34,835 nt of DNA. It comes from Nitrospirales bacterium. Lineage in GTDB: Bacteria > Nitrospirota > Nitrospiria > Nitrospirales > UBA8639. Location: positions 1-34,835 of the forward strand of contig BQIV01000045.1 of NCBI GenBank assembly GCA_021604005.1, given 5' to 3'. Under the pieces are notes generated by a model. It saw only the letters and a program-made list of their open reading frames with translations, made no database searches and had not been told where the DNA came from. Both the position numbers and the translations under genes were made by a program. Shown here piece by piece: positions 1 through 7,275 of the stretch. Position 1 is the first letter of the stretch. Each line of letters opens with the position of its first letter.

Positions 1-285
1 ATTTTACGAAATCAGAAGGTCGTGTTGGCTTCTGGCGCGAAGGAGTTTGGTGAATGGGTGGAAACGGCTGATCGAGTGGTGAGTCACACAGAGGTGGCCG
101 ATGTTGAGGTGTCGACAGTGTTCCTTGGCATTGATCATCAGTTCTTCGCCGGGCCTCCTCTCCTGTTCGAAACAATGGTGTTTGGTGGCGATCTTGATCA
201 AACCTGCCGTCGCTGCTCTACATGGGATGAAGCTGTAGCGCAACATGAATCGATCTTATCAGAACCGCGTGTATGGCTACTATAA
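1..285 (+). CDS. C-terminal part of a mobile-element-type hypothetical protein (5' end outside window)
   Basis: The frame is open from base 1 to a TAA at 283-285, so the gene starts upstream of the window. The visible 94 residues include GEWVETADR, VSTVFLGIDHQF, GPPLLFETMVFGG and YSTWDEA-like RCSTWDEAVAQHE. I recognise this ordered set of motifs from a common family of small uncharacterised proteins found in prophages and other mobile elements (WxxTADR, STVFLGLDH, PPLLFETM, ST-W-EA). The function of that family is unknown to me. The last residues (SEPRVWLL) look unlike the family and may be a drifted tail. A GTG at 22 exists but has no ribosome binding site, so it is not the likely start. Confidence 0.55.
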   Translation: MLRNQKVVLASGAKEFGEWVETADRVVSHTEVADVEVSTVFLGIDHQFFAGPPLLFETMVFGGDLDQTCRRCSTWDEAVAQHESILSEPRVWLL

Positions 286-328
286 GCCCAGTTAAACCTG
301 TGCCGTTATCGCCATGCCATTCGATGGA

Positions 329-700
329 TTAATGTGTATAGATGACACGCAAGGCAGACAGCTTTACGGTACTGCTTTGTAAGCGCTCTTCCAGATCGGA
401 AATTTGGGTGCTCAGTGCTTGAACTTCTTCCATGCGAATGGTCGGGTTTCGCTTTTTCAGGGTACGCAGGCGTTGTAATTCCCCATCTAATTCTGCATGC
501 ATCGCCGCGATGGCTGTCTTGCGAATCATAGGGAGTTGTTGGGTGGCCATTTCCTCAATGATTTGTATTTGTTTTTTTACTGTTGCACGTGTCTTTTCGA
601 TCATTTTCCGTGCCACTTCCTGATGGATTGTCTTTAAGAGCTGTTCGTAGGAGTCAGGTGGTAGTTGGCGTGCAAAGTTTTTCCCTACCTGGTTGACCAT
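329..700 (-). pseudogene. rapA: RapA (RNA polymerase-associated helicase) C-terminal fragment
   Basis: This 123-codon frame matches my recollection of the extreme C-terminus of RapA/HepA, the SWI2/SNF2-type ATPase that recycles RNA polymerase. It has a long amphipathic helix, then ELQRLRTLKKRNPTIRMEEV (RapA: RLxALxxVNPxIRxxE) and ends SALRVIYTH (E. coli RapA ends LDALRLIVVTHQ). RapA is close to 970 residues, so only the last eighth is left. No helicase motifs are found in the 2 kb upstream on this strand, and there is no Shine-Dalgarno before the ATG at 700. This is most simply a relic left by deletion or rearrangement. It might still be translated, but an independent function is unlikely. 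Confidence 0.65.
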
Positions 701-1039
701 CAGAAAGGGGGGCAGGCTAATTATTTTATGATATGTAGTGTGTCTATATTATTAGATAATTATCTTGACCTCTTATTCTGCCAACAACTCGGTGGCATCA
801 CTTGACGGATATTATGTACACATTTGGTTTGTCGAATGTGGACTCTGTCAGTTATATCACGACCCAGATTCGGAAACGTATCAACGAGCAGCCCGACTTC
901 GCCAAGACGATACAGCGACTTACCCATTATGTCATAAAGCAAGCAACTTGACCTCCTAATCAGGGATAACTCACATAATGCGTACAACGGTACGTACCGG
1001 GCATTCGAGCTGTTGCGTTAAGTATTTCCTATACGCGTA
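701..1039. other. Intergenic stretch with no gene seen
   Basis: I see no reading frame with a ribosome binding site or recognisable protein here. The frames present are short and low in complexity of evidence. The stretch separates the RapA relic from the next intact gene on the same strand and may contain the scar of the deletion that removed the rest of rapA. Confidence 0.4.
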
Positions 1040-1492
1040 TCAGCGCGAAGGTGTCGATGCTTTGACATCACCAATGGTAGCTAGAGTGTCCTGGAAGACG
1101 GTTTCGACGCTGTCGGCATCTTCAGGTCCTTCGCCGGGTGGTTCGTTGCCGCTGTCGATCGCCACTAAATTCAATGGCTTGGTGGTCGTGGAACTGCTCC
1201 CGTATGTGTAGTAGAGGTGCAGGGGGGCCTCGTTTCGAATCTCGTCGTACATACGATCGAAGTCGTCGAAGGGGATCTGTGCAAAGACATGCACGCCGTC
1301 GAAGTTGAGACCCCCAACGTTGGCCGCAAATCCGTTAAGGTTGGTGTACGTCGGAAAGAAGTACAGCGTTGCCCGGTCCTGGATACCGTGGGTCATTATC
1401 GGACCAGAGATCGTGAGGCGAGCAAACGGCACCGACTTGTTCCTGGCGACTCTCACGGTGTAGGTTTTAATTGGGAAACTAGCGACTGGCAT
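1040..1492 (-). CDS. Hypothetical protein, 150 aa
   Basis: The frame starts at an ATG preceded by AAGGAGG six bases upstream, a strong Shine-Dalgarno, so this is very likely a translated gene. There is no signal peptide and no membrane segment. The N-terminal half is rich in beta-type residues (TYTVRVARN, FARLTISGP, ATLYFFPT) and contains GGLNFDGVHVFAQIPFDDFDRMYDEIR, suggesting a compact alpha/beta or beta-sandwich fold. The C-terminal 30 residues are acidic and probably flexible (GEGPEDADSVE). I do not recognise the family. It stands alone between decayed DNA on both sides, which is typical of accessory genes. Confidence 0.65.
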   Translation of the reverse strand: MPVASFPIKTYTVRVARNKSVPFARLTISGPIMTHGIQDRATLYFFPTYTNLNGFAANVGGLNFDGVHVFAQIPFDDFDRMYDEIRNEAPLHLYYTYGSSSTTTKPLNLVAIDSGNEPPGEGPEDADSVETVFQDTLATIGDVKASTPSR

Positions 1493-1680
1493 ATTGGCCT
1501 CCTTCGGTTGATAGTTTGAGTTGCGTTTTTAGATAACAATGTTATTAGGGTAACGCAAGACCAATGCCTTAGAGGTATTAAGAAGAAAAATGCTGGAAAA
1601 TGTCAAATAAACTGGGTGTTTGTCCCATCAATGCGTACTGTCCGAGTTAGGTGTCTGAACAAGGATGGGAGAAAACTGGT

Positions 1681-1714
1681 ATCTAAACAGATACAAAGTT
1701 GTATCTGCTTAGAT
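1681..1714. promoter_or_regulatory. 14-bp inverted repeat with 6-nt loop
   Basis: ATCTAAACAGATAC (1681-1694) and GTATCTGCTTAGAT (1701-1714) are reverse complements at 13 of 14 positions, separated by AAAGTT, whose outer bases could extend the stem. There is no T-tract on either side, so it is not a normal terminator. The symmetry and AT-rich arms would suit an operator for a dimeric regulator or the stem of a mobile-element end. No intact gene lies within 180 bp. Confidence 0.5.
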
Positions 1715-2237
1715 CCCAGAGCTGTGGAGAATAATAAAGGTTCAATGCCTATCAGGAAAGTACACAAAACTTCACGAGTGGAGCGAACGTGCATGCCACG
1801 ATCGCTCGATGAAATAACCGAGAGACATCGTGACGACGGTTAAACCGATACGTAAATTCTCCCAGGTACCGTCCCAGATGTTTGACTCGGACCCCGAACT
1901 CGCACTAAGGGTCAAGACTAGTTATATAATGTTTTCCAGGTCACCTATGATGCCAAAGGGAATCGTGAAGCTAAGACGAGCAACGTCAATCCGACGGACG
2001 TGATGATGTATGCAGATAACAGGGACATTCTCCTTTTTCCTGGGCCTCTCGTCAGCAGTTGCAGGATCATTAGCCAATGCCTTGGACCTCTCGCGCCTCT
2101 ATCGGAGGTCTCTGCTATCATGTGCTTAATCGCAGCATATCGTTTGGGTGGAAATGATAGATACAACGGACTGGGGCTTGAGGCGAGCCTGACCTCATGC
2201 ACGACTTCGGAAGGTCTCATCACGACACCGCTATCTT

Positions 2238-2270
2238 GTTAAGAAAAGAAGAATGTCTCCTTTTCTTAAC
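2238..2270. other. Perfect 11-bp inverted repeat
   Basis: GTTAAGAAAAG (2238-2248) is followed after an 11-nt loop by its exact complement CTTTTCTTAAC (2260-2270). The stem is AT-rich and has no following T-run, so its role as a terminator is doubtful. It may be a repeat-element end or a chance structure in AT-rich DNA. Confidence 0.4.
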
Positions 2271-2834
2271 TTGGCTCCGTAAGCTTTTGTCCCAAAATCT
2301 TTTAACGGATACCGAGCCCAGTCCCGATCACGTTCATAAGCCTTTTACCAAGTGGATATGAGTTTGTACGACCTTCTCATTGCTTTACTTACGACTTCCA
2401 TATTCGTGAGGTATTAACCGTTTTCATTTTGTGAACGGTATTGTGCTATGAGCCGTCTTTCTCTTGGTTCGAATTTCATGAAGTAAGTCGTCTGAAGTTC
2501 TCTCAGTGTGAGTAAGTCGTGATCGTCAGAAACAATGCACTCGGCTTGGCTGGCTTTCGTAGGCTAGAACCATATAAGTTCATTGAACCGCCTCTAAGCG
2601 TTTGCGTCCTCCTAGGATACCTATAATCCACAGAATGAATGAGTATTTTTCCGCTATAGAAAATTAGGTATCATGAGCCAGCGGTATGTTGAACGTTCGT
2701 GTTCCCAGGAGCACCTGTAATCCCGACATTCACGTGCTAGGTGATTGCGTTGAATATTGAAATGTCATGAGCCGCCAGACCGTTGAGCGTTCGTGGTCTA
2801 GGCCTCTCGCCAATAATTAGTAGAATTACCCAAC

Positions 2835-3593
2835 ATGAAAAAAATTAAAAAAAAGAAAACCGGAAATTCTCGTGCACTTCCAGCCTATGTCATTGGGTAC
2901 ACGCATGCCGATCCACCGCCTCCCGGATATGTGACTGCCTGGTTTGATCAGCAATATGGCGGACCGTTGTCGATTCAGTTTCTGAGTCAAACCGGTCATG
3001 CACAATTTGAAGCGATTCATACGCAATGGCGAGTCCGGATTCATATGTCCCCTGATTCTCAAACAGCCAAGTCGTGGAATGAGCAGCTCCATTGGGAACA
3101 TACTTCAGTTATCGAGGTGTTCCCTGGTTCCAATAGCGGACAGTCTAAGCTTGATGCAGTGTTGCATGTCGCACGGCTGGCTCGCGGCTTGACGCTGTTA
3201 ACGGATGGGACAGCCTTTGATGTGTCCTCAAGCGTGTATCTCAATCCTTCTGATTGGCAGGATCGAGTATTGACGACGTTTTTCCTCGACGAACACATCC
3301 AGATTGAGCAACGGGAAAAATTGGAATCAGGACAAGTCTGGTTTTATACGCGAGGATTATGCAAGTTCGGTCTTGATGAGCTGGAATGTCTTCGCCCAAC
3401 GGGACTTTCTGAGACAGTTGTCAAAGAGGTCCTCGAAGAAAGTGCAGAATATGTGGTGAACCATGGGAGTGTTCCAAAAATTGGTGAGGTCATCAACTTG
3501 CAGAATACTGGACGAGCCGTCACGATCGTCCGTCATCGTACAGATCAATCCTTTGGAAAGCCTGTAGCGCTTCGTGAATTGAGATGGGAATGA
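2835..3593 (+). CDS. Hypothetical protein, 252 aa, distantly DUF4261-like
   Basis: The predicted protein is soluble, with a Lys-rich N-terminus (KKIKKKK) and no signal peptide. The core contains AYVIGYTHADPPPPGYVTAWFDQQYGGPLSIQF in two blocks, then an alpha/beta region with ARLARGLTLLTDGTAFDVSSSVYLNPSDW and a C-terminal lobe (LDEHIQIEQ, YTRGLCKFGLDELECL). The T-DGTAFDV-S and Y-T-GL-KFG-DELE pattern reminds me of DUF4261-type proteins, but this is a weak recollection. The ATG at 2835 has only a poor Shine-Dalgarno. The length and lack of internal stops argue for a functional gene. It is convergent with the SPFH gene that follows, 52 bp away. Confidence 0.7.
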   Translation: MKKIKKKKTGNSRALPAYVIGYTHADPPPPGYVTAWFDQQYGGPLSIQFLSQTGHAQFEAIHTQWRVRIHMSPDSQTAKSWNEQLHWEHTSVIEVFPGSNSGQSKLDAVLHVARLARGLTLLTDGTAFDVSSSVYLNPSDWQDRVLTTFFLDEHIQIEQREKLESGQVWFYTRGLCKFGLDELECLRPTGLSETVVKEVLEESAEYVVNHGSVPKIGEVINLQNTGRAVTIVRHRTDQSFGKPVALRELRWE

Positions 3594-3645
3594 CCGAGGG
3601 GCCAAGAGTCAAATAAGCCGAGAGCTTGACTGAATGGGATTAGGA

Positions 3646-4584
3646 TTAGGCGTTAGATGGGGTTGCTCCAGGTTTCTTGTTAATCACATTCATCGCGAGC
3701 GCAATCATTGAACCCACGTCTGAAACACTAGCCGGTAACACGAGCGTATTGCTGGTTTTAGCAAGTTCGCCGAATTCTTGTATGTATTGTTCGGCAACTC
3801 GTAGTTGAACGGCTTCGTATCCACCGTCGTTTTGAATTGCTTCGGCAACTTTTCGAATGCCTTCAGATGTCGCCGTTGCGATGGCTAAGATGGCCTGAGC
3901 TTGCCCTTCGGCCTCGTTGATCTGTTGTTGCTTTCGTGCCTCTGATGCTTTAATGACTTGTTGCTTTTCACCTTCGGCATTATTAATGGCTGCGTCTCGC
4001 TGTCCTTCCGACGTCAACACCACGGCGCGTTTCTCTCGCTCAGCCCGCATCTGTTTTTCCATGGCATTGAGCACGTCTTGCGGGGGATTAATATTCCGTA
4101 TTTCGTAGCGGAGGACCTTGATCCCCCATGGGGCCGAGGCCTTATCCAATTCATTCACGACCTGCACATTAATGTTGGTCCGTTCTTCGAAGGTGCGGTC
4201 TAAATCGATTTTGCCGATCTCGCTCCGTAACGTCGTTTGGGCTAATTGAGAAATGGCGAAGTGGTAGTCCGTAATCCCGTAGGATGCACGTTCGGCATCC
4301 AATACTTTGATGTAGAGCACGCCGTCTACGCCAACCTGAACGTTGTCATTCGTAATGCAGATTTGTTCCGGCACGTCCATGGCGACTTCTTTCAAGGTAT
4401 GTTTATAGCGAATGACATCTAGGAAGGGGATCAGTATATGAAATCCGGCTCCGATCGTTGCCGAGTATTTCCCCAGACGTTCTACGACATATGCGCTTTG
4501 TTGGGGAACCACGACGGCAGTTTTCGCCAAAATGATCAGGACGAGTAATGCCAGAAAAACGGCTACGGTCAATTCACCCGACAT
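3646..4584 (-). CDS. qmcA: SPFH/Band-7 membrane protein (paraslipin/QmcA type)
   Basis: The protein is 312 aa with one N-terminal membrane segment (about residues 5-23) followed by a complete SPFH domain: VVVPQQSAYVVERLGKYS, GAGFHILIPFLDVI, the DNVQVGVDGVLYIKV strand, and RTFEERTNINVQVV. A long Ala/Glu-rich coiled coil follows (about 185-255, AEREKRAVVLTSEGQRDAAI). This is the stomatin-like 2/QmcA layout at the family's normal length. Such proteins form membrane-anchored cages or rafts, often around proteases. The start is fixed by AAAGGAGG seven bases upstream. It overlaps the 3' end of the upstream NfeD gene by 11 bp, so the two are translationally coupled, as is usual for SPFH-NfeD pairs. 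Confidence 0.93.
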   Translation of the reverse strand: MSGELTVAVFLALLVLIILAKTAVVVPQQSAYVVERLGKYSATIGAGFHILIPFLDVIRYKHTLKEVAMDVPEQICITNDNVQVGVDGVLYIKVLDAERASYGITDYHFAISQLAQTTLRSEIGKIDLDRTFEERTNINVQVVNELDKASAPWGIKVLRYEIRNINPPQDVLNAMEKQMRAEREKRAVVLTSEGQRDAAINNAEGEKQQVIKASEARKQQQINEAEGQAQAILAIATATSEGIRKVAEAIQNDGGYEAVQLRVAEQYIQEFGELAKTSNTLVLPASVSDVGSMIALAMNVINKKPGATPSNA

Positions 4585-5047
4585 GCTGTTCCTCCTTTAT
4601 GGCTGATTCGGCTGTAATCCAGAGTGTTAATCCCTCGACTCGAATGACTTGAGTGCGTTGTCCCTTCTGTAGCAAGGTGTCTCCGGCATTACGGGCGGTC
4701 CAGGTGGATCCGTGAAGTTCAACTTTGCCAGCCGCTTGGCTGGGGAGATCTTCAAGGACGGTGGCAATTTTACCCAAGAGGGTATCCACGTTGGTGAGTT
4801 CCTGTTCCGTTGGCGTGATCTTTTTCTGAAGTGTTCGGCTGAGTGATAAAAGCGAGATAATTCCAAGAATGGCGAATAGTACCCATTGGCTCCACGTCGC
4901 CTCAGCAAGTCCCAGCCAGACAACGGCACTGACGACGAGTGCCGCGGTTCCAAAAAACAAGAAATAAAAGTTCCCCAATCCACCAAGTGTCAATATTTCC
5001 AATCCCAAAAACGCAATGCCGAGCAGTGCCCAATACCACCAAAGCAT
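4574..5047 (-). CDS. NfeD family membrane protein
   Basis: The protein is 157 aa. About residues 1-70 hold closely spaced hydrophobic helices (MLWWYWALLGIAFLGLEIL, FYFLFFGTAALVVSAVVWLG, WVLFAILGIISLLSL). The remaining part has the OB-fold expected of NfeD: GKIATVLEDL, GKVELHGSTWTARN, GQRTQVIRVEGLTLWI. It is the short, protease-less type (NfeD1b/YbbK-like) that partners an SPFH protein. The start ATG is preceded by AGGAGA at good spacing. It is the first gene of a two-gene operon with the SPFH gene, and the 11-bp overlap indicates coupled synthesis. Confidence 0.9.
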   Translation of the reverse strand: MLWWYWALLGIAFLGLEILTLGGLGNFYFLFFGTAALVVSAVVWLGLAEATWSQWVLFAILGIISLLSLSRTLQKKITPTEQELTNVDTLLGKIATVLEDLPSQAAGKVELHGSTWTARNAGDTLLQKGQRTQVIRVEGLTLWITAESAIKEEQHVG

Positions 5048-5468
5048 GACTTTATCTCCTGGAAAAATGACTCATGTTATCTATGATAGAGGAAAGCGAT
5101 GCATTGGTATAGTTTTTTCTGGCTAGACACGAAAAGAGCTAGGCGTGCATGCTCATAATCTATGCGGAAACGGTTGAAACGGTTGAAACGGTTGAAACGG
5201 TTGAAACGGTGGATCATCACAGGACCGTAGGGTGTGATATATGAAACGGTTTAACTCACCTAGGCATTATTTGCATCCGTTGGAATAAGGCATTGGACGT
5301 CATTCGTTAGCCCCAGCACGTATTGGGTGTCTTGCGAGCATTGAAGGGAGGGGCAAGGCTTCTGTGGTTTTTGGCCGAATTGGCTCAAAACCTGGTAAAC
5401 TTCTGCTGCGGATGATGTCTTATATGGCATTGCGATTCACGATCTTCCCTTTGACCAAAGGTATCTAC
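5048..5468. other. Intergenic region carrying a tandem repeat; divergent promoters expected
   Basis: This region separates the leftward NfeD-SPFH operon from the rightward pentapeptide-repeat gene, so promoters in both directions should lie here. I could not pick out a convincing -35/-10 pair. It contains the 9-bp tandem repeat listed separately, and a further single copy of GAAACGGTT near 5243. Confidence 0.45.
5167..5211. repeat. 9-bp tandem repeat, five units
   Basis: Four perfect GAAACGGTT units are followed by a fifth ending in G (GAAACGGTG). The 9-bp period is not one helical turn, and the units are not palindromic. It lies between two divergent transcription units. Replication slippage could vary its copy number. 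Confidence 0.9.
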
Positions 5469-6191
5469 GTGGCAGAGAAAGAACAAATACGATTAATCCG
5501 ATCGGGAGTCGAAGCCTGGAACGCCTGGCGTTTAGTGAACCCGTCGATTCGTGTCGATTTGAGTGGCGCTGACCTCTCAGGCTTGAACCTTGCTCACGTT
5601 GACTTCAACGGCGCCAATCTTCAAGATGTGACGCTCGATAAGGCGGATCTTTCCGGAGCGATGTTATCCGGGGCCAATCTGTCGGAAGCAAGCCTTGTCG
5701 ACGCAAATCTCACGGAAGTGAACTTAAGTCATGCGAATGTGAGTGATGCCGACCTCCTTCAGGTTCTTCTTGTTCGAGCAAATTTAACCAGAGCTCATTT
5801 GGCGAAGACTGATTTTAGTAAGGCTGATTTACGGGAGAGCATCTTGGCTGAAACGAATTTGCATTTAGCGAATTTTTCCGGAGCAAACTTATGCAATGCT
5901 AATCTCGAAGAGAGTAAAGTTCGCGAGAGTTGTCTTGCGCAGGCCGATTTGACGGGTGCGAATTTTTCTCGTGCCGACCTCGCACAATCGGATATGACGC
6001 AATCGAATTGTACGGGAGCCAACTTCGATCACGCGTCATTGCTGCATGCAAATTTTCGAGGAGCAAATCTCCATGGTCTTCGAAATGCCACGACCTCGCA
6101 ACTATCCAAAGCACAAACATTCTTGCATGCTGCATTCGACTCCCCAATCGGTGAACAACTACAGAACGATTATCCTCGCCTTTTCGAATAG
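5469..6191 (+). CDS. Pentapeptide-repeat protein
   Basis: From the chosen GTG start the product is 240 aa. Residues about 1-35 (AEKEQIRLIRSGVEAWNAWR) match the N-terminal cap seen on many cyanobacterial and Nitrospira-type pentapeptide proteins. Then come repeats of A(D/N)LxX from DLSGADLSGLNL to ANFRGANLHGL, giving a right-handed quadrilateral beta-helix. An SD-like AAAGG lies 7 bases upstream of GTG 5469. The frame extends back to a GTG at 5364, but the added 35 residues (MVFGRIGSKPGK...) do not look like the family and have no better binding site. The biological role of most such proteins is unknown; some are gyrase-binding DNA mimics. Confidence 0.85.
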   Translation: MAEKEQIRLIRSGVEAWNAWRLVNPSIRVDLSGADLSGLNLAHVDFNGANLQDVTLDKADLSGAMLSGANLSEASLVDANLTEVNLSHANVSDADLLQVLLVRANLTRAHLAKTDFSKADLRESILAETNLHLANFSGANLCNANLEESKVRESCLAQADLTGANFSRADLAQSDMTQSNCTGANFDHASLLHANFRGANLHGLRNATTSQLSKAQTFLHAAFDSPIGEQLQNDYPRLFE

Positions 6192-6389
6192 TCTTACATG
6201 TTCAGGGTTTACGAGAAGACAGTCCCTCCATTTTCGCGTCAATGTCTGCGTAGATGGCCGTTTCAGTTATAGCGAAACTGTATAGCTCTAAGTTGAATTG
6301 CTATAGTTTTTAACTTTTCATTAAGACCTATTTGTCTGGAAAATGCTATAGCCGTTTCCAATAACTTCCGCTGATTCAATTGTTGCACC

Positions 6390-6440
6390 GTGCTGGGTTA
6401 GCTGTATTTTCCTGTTTTAAACGTATGTGGATTCGCTATA
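6390..6440 (+). repeat. Dispersed repeat B, copy 1
   Basis: This segment shares the pattern GTGCTGGGTTAGCTGTATTT followed by AACGTATGTGGATTCGCTATA with the copy at 7006-7055. The last part is also found at 16075-16122, 27918-27953 and, more degenerate, 28806-28837. All copies are intergenic. Confidence 0.75.
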
Positions 6441-6506
6441 GTGGTAGAGGAGCTTTTGCTCAAGAATATGGCTTCTTCCCTCATTCATCACCTGCACTGC
6501 TTATCG

Positions 6507-6696
6507 TCCTAGGTCTTTGTTCTCTGCCGGGGTTCGTCCCGGCGGCCGAGGCCCTTTTGTTTCGGCAAAAGGACCCAAAACCATGAACGCCCAGGCCAGG
6601 TTCATCGGATGAGCTGAACCCCGGTTGGTAGGGCGGGCCAACTCGCTGCGCTCAAACAAGTCCCGCCCACTATCAGAGGCGTTCACTCAGCGGACT
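6507..6696 (+). repeat. Dispersed repeat A, copy 1 (~190 bp)
   Basis: This segment from TCCTAGGT to GTTCACTCAGCGGACT is nearly identical to 16231-16451 apart from about 30 bp inserted in the second copy. It contains a hairpin, CCTTTTG-tttcgg-CAAAAGG, near 6553-6572, and the shared core AAAACCATGAACGCCCAGG. Both copies are followed by a C repeat and preceded by a B repeat, so they form a composite element. Confidence 0.9.
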
Positions 6697-6697
6697 G

Positions 6698-6737
6698 GCC
6701 TGAAGGCGTCAGGTCATAGGTACTGGGAAAAAGTTAA
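6698..6737 (+). repeat. Dispersed repeat C, copy 1 (short form)
   Basis: The segment reads CCTGAAGGCGTCAGGTCATA followed by GGTACTGGGAAAAAGTTAA. The same sequence with small changes is at 16498-16585 (longer form) and inverted at 28684-28779. Here the outer ~50 bp of the long form is missing. Confidence 0.85.
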
Positions 6738-7005
6738 AAGACTATATCATGTCCACAACGTAACCACACCTGTTGTGCAAGCAAAAGGTAAAAGGAACGG
6801 TTAGAACTTCTGCTGGGCCACCTGCAATCCAAATAGTGGGTCGCTACGAGACGTTCACCCATGGCTGATCTTCCTGCACCGAGAAAATGTAAAAATCTCT
6901 CATCACCCATAAGGTGAGCACGAGATTTGTAAATTTCCTCTGCACACAAATAGTTTGCACAACTTTTTCGCGCTCAACTGCCGTTTCTAGGTTGAAACAT
7001 TGTGC

Positions 7006-7055
7006 GGCGCTAGGTCAGTCGCATTTTTCGCTTGGAACATATGTGGCTTCGCTAA
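7006..7055 (+). repeat. Dispersed repeat B, copy 2
   Basis: The segment GGCGCTAGGTCAGTCGCATT, then CTTGGAACATATGTGGCTTC, aligns along its length with copy 1 at 6390-6440. It is not followed by an A or C repeat, so B can occur alone. Confidence 0.7.
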
Positions 7056-7275
7056 ATTTCCTGGAGATGTGTATGGAAGAGGGAGCGGCCCCATACGATT
7101 CTGTCGGTCTTATCTTCTCGAACACTATGCCAAGACGCACATGGCAAGCACCCGGAACGCCAACAACGTGCATCTTTTTGCTTGACGTAATTCATGCTTT
7201 TTTCTAGGGTTTGAACATGACGGGCAATTGGGACGTTCATGCTGTGCCGCACTGGCTTTATCCAAGGAGGATTTC

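Larger units (their letters stand above)
1493..2834. other. Long gene-poor stretch with hairpins and decayed sequence
   Basis: About 1.3 kb without a credible gene. It holds two clear inverted repeats (1681-1714 and 2238-2270, listed separately). A short frame around 1937-2242 starts with QVTYDAKGNREAKTSN, which weakly resembles an RHS/YD repeat, but it loses any resemblance after about 20 residues. Two imperfect copies of a segment containing TCATGAGCC followed by GTTGA-CGTTCGTG lie near 2672-2700 and 2765-2793. The stretch looks like accumulated remnants rather than a regulatory region. Confidence 0.45.
6192..7275. other. Repeat-rich intergenic region
   Basis: About 1.1 kb without a credible gene. 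It holds two copies of the short B repeat (6390-6440 and 7006-7055), the A repeat (6507-6696) and the C repeat (6698-6737), each listed separately. Short GTTTC...GAAAC symmetric motifs occur near 6262 and 6982. A leftward frame at 6501-6686 reads FERSELA-P-N-GSAHPM and AFMVLGPFAETKGP. That is the translation of the repeat itself and occurs in the second copy as well, so I do not call it a gene. Confidence 0.6.

Noticed and set aside
1937-2242. Possible RHS/YD-repeat remnant (QVTYDAKGNREAKTSN)
   Set aside because: Only about 16 residues resemble a YD repeat; there is no second repeat and the rest of the frame is unrelated, so chance cannot be excluded.
5167-5211. CRISPR array
   Set aside because: The 9-bp units abut directly with no spacers, and no cas gene is present.
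6501-6686. Leftward 61-codon frame (FERSELA, AFMVLGPFAETKG)
   Set aside because: It is the translation of repeat A; the second copy at 16233-16445 has an insert that changes the C-terminus, and no ribosome binding site is present.
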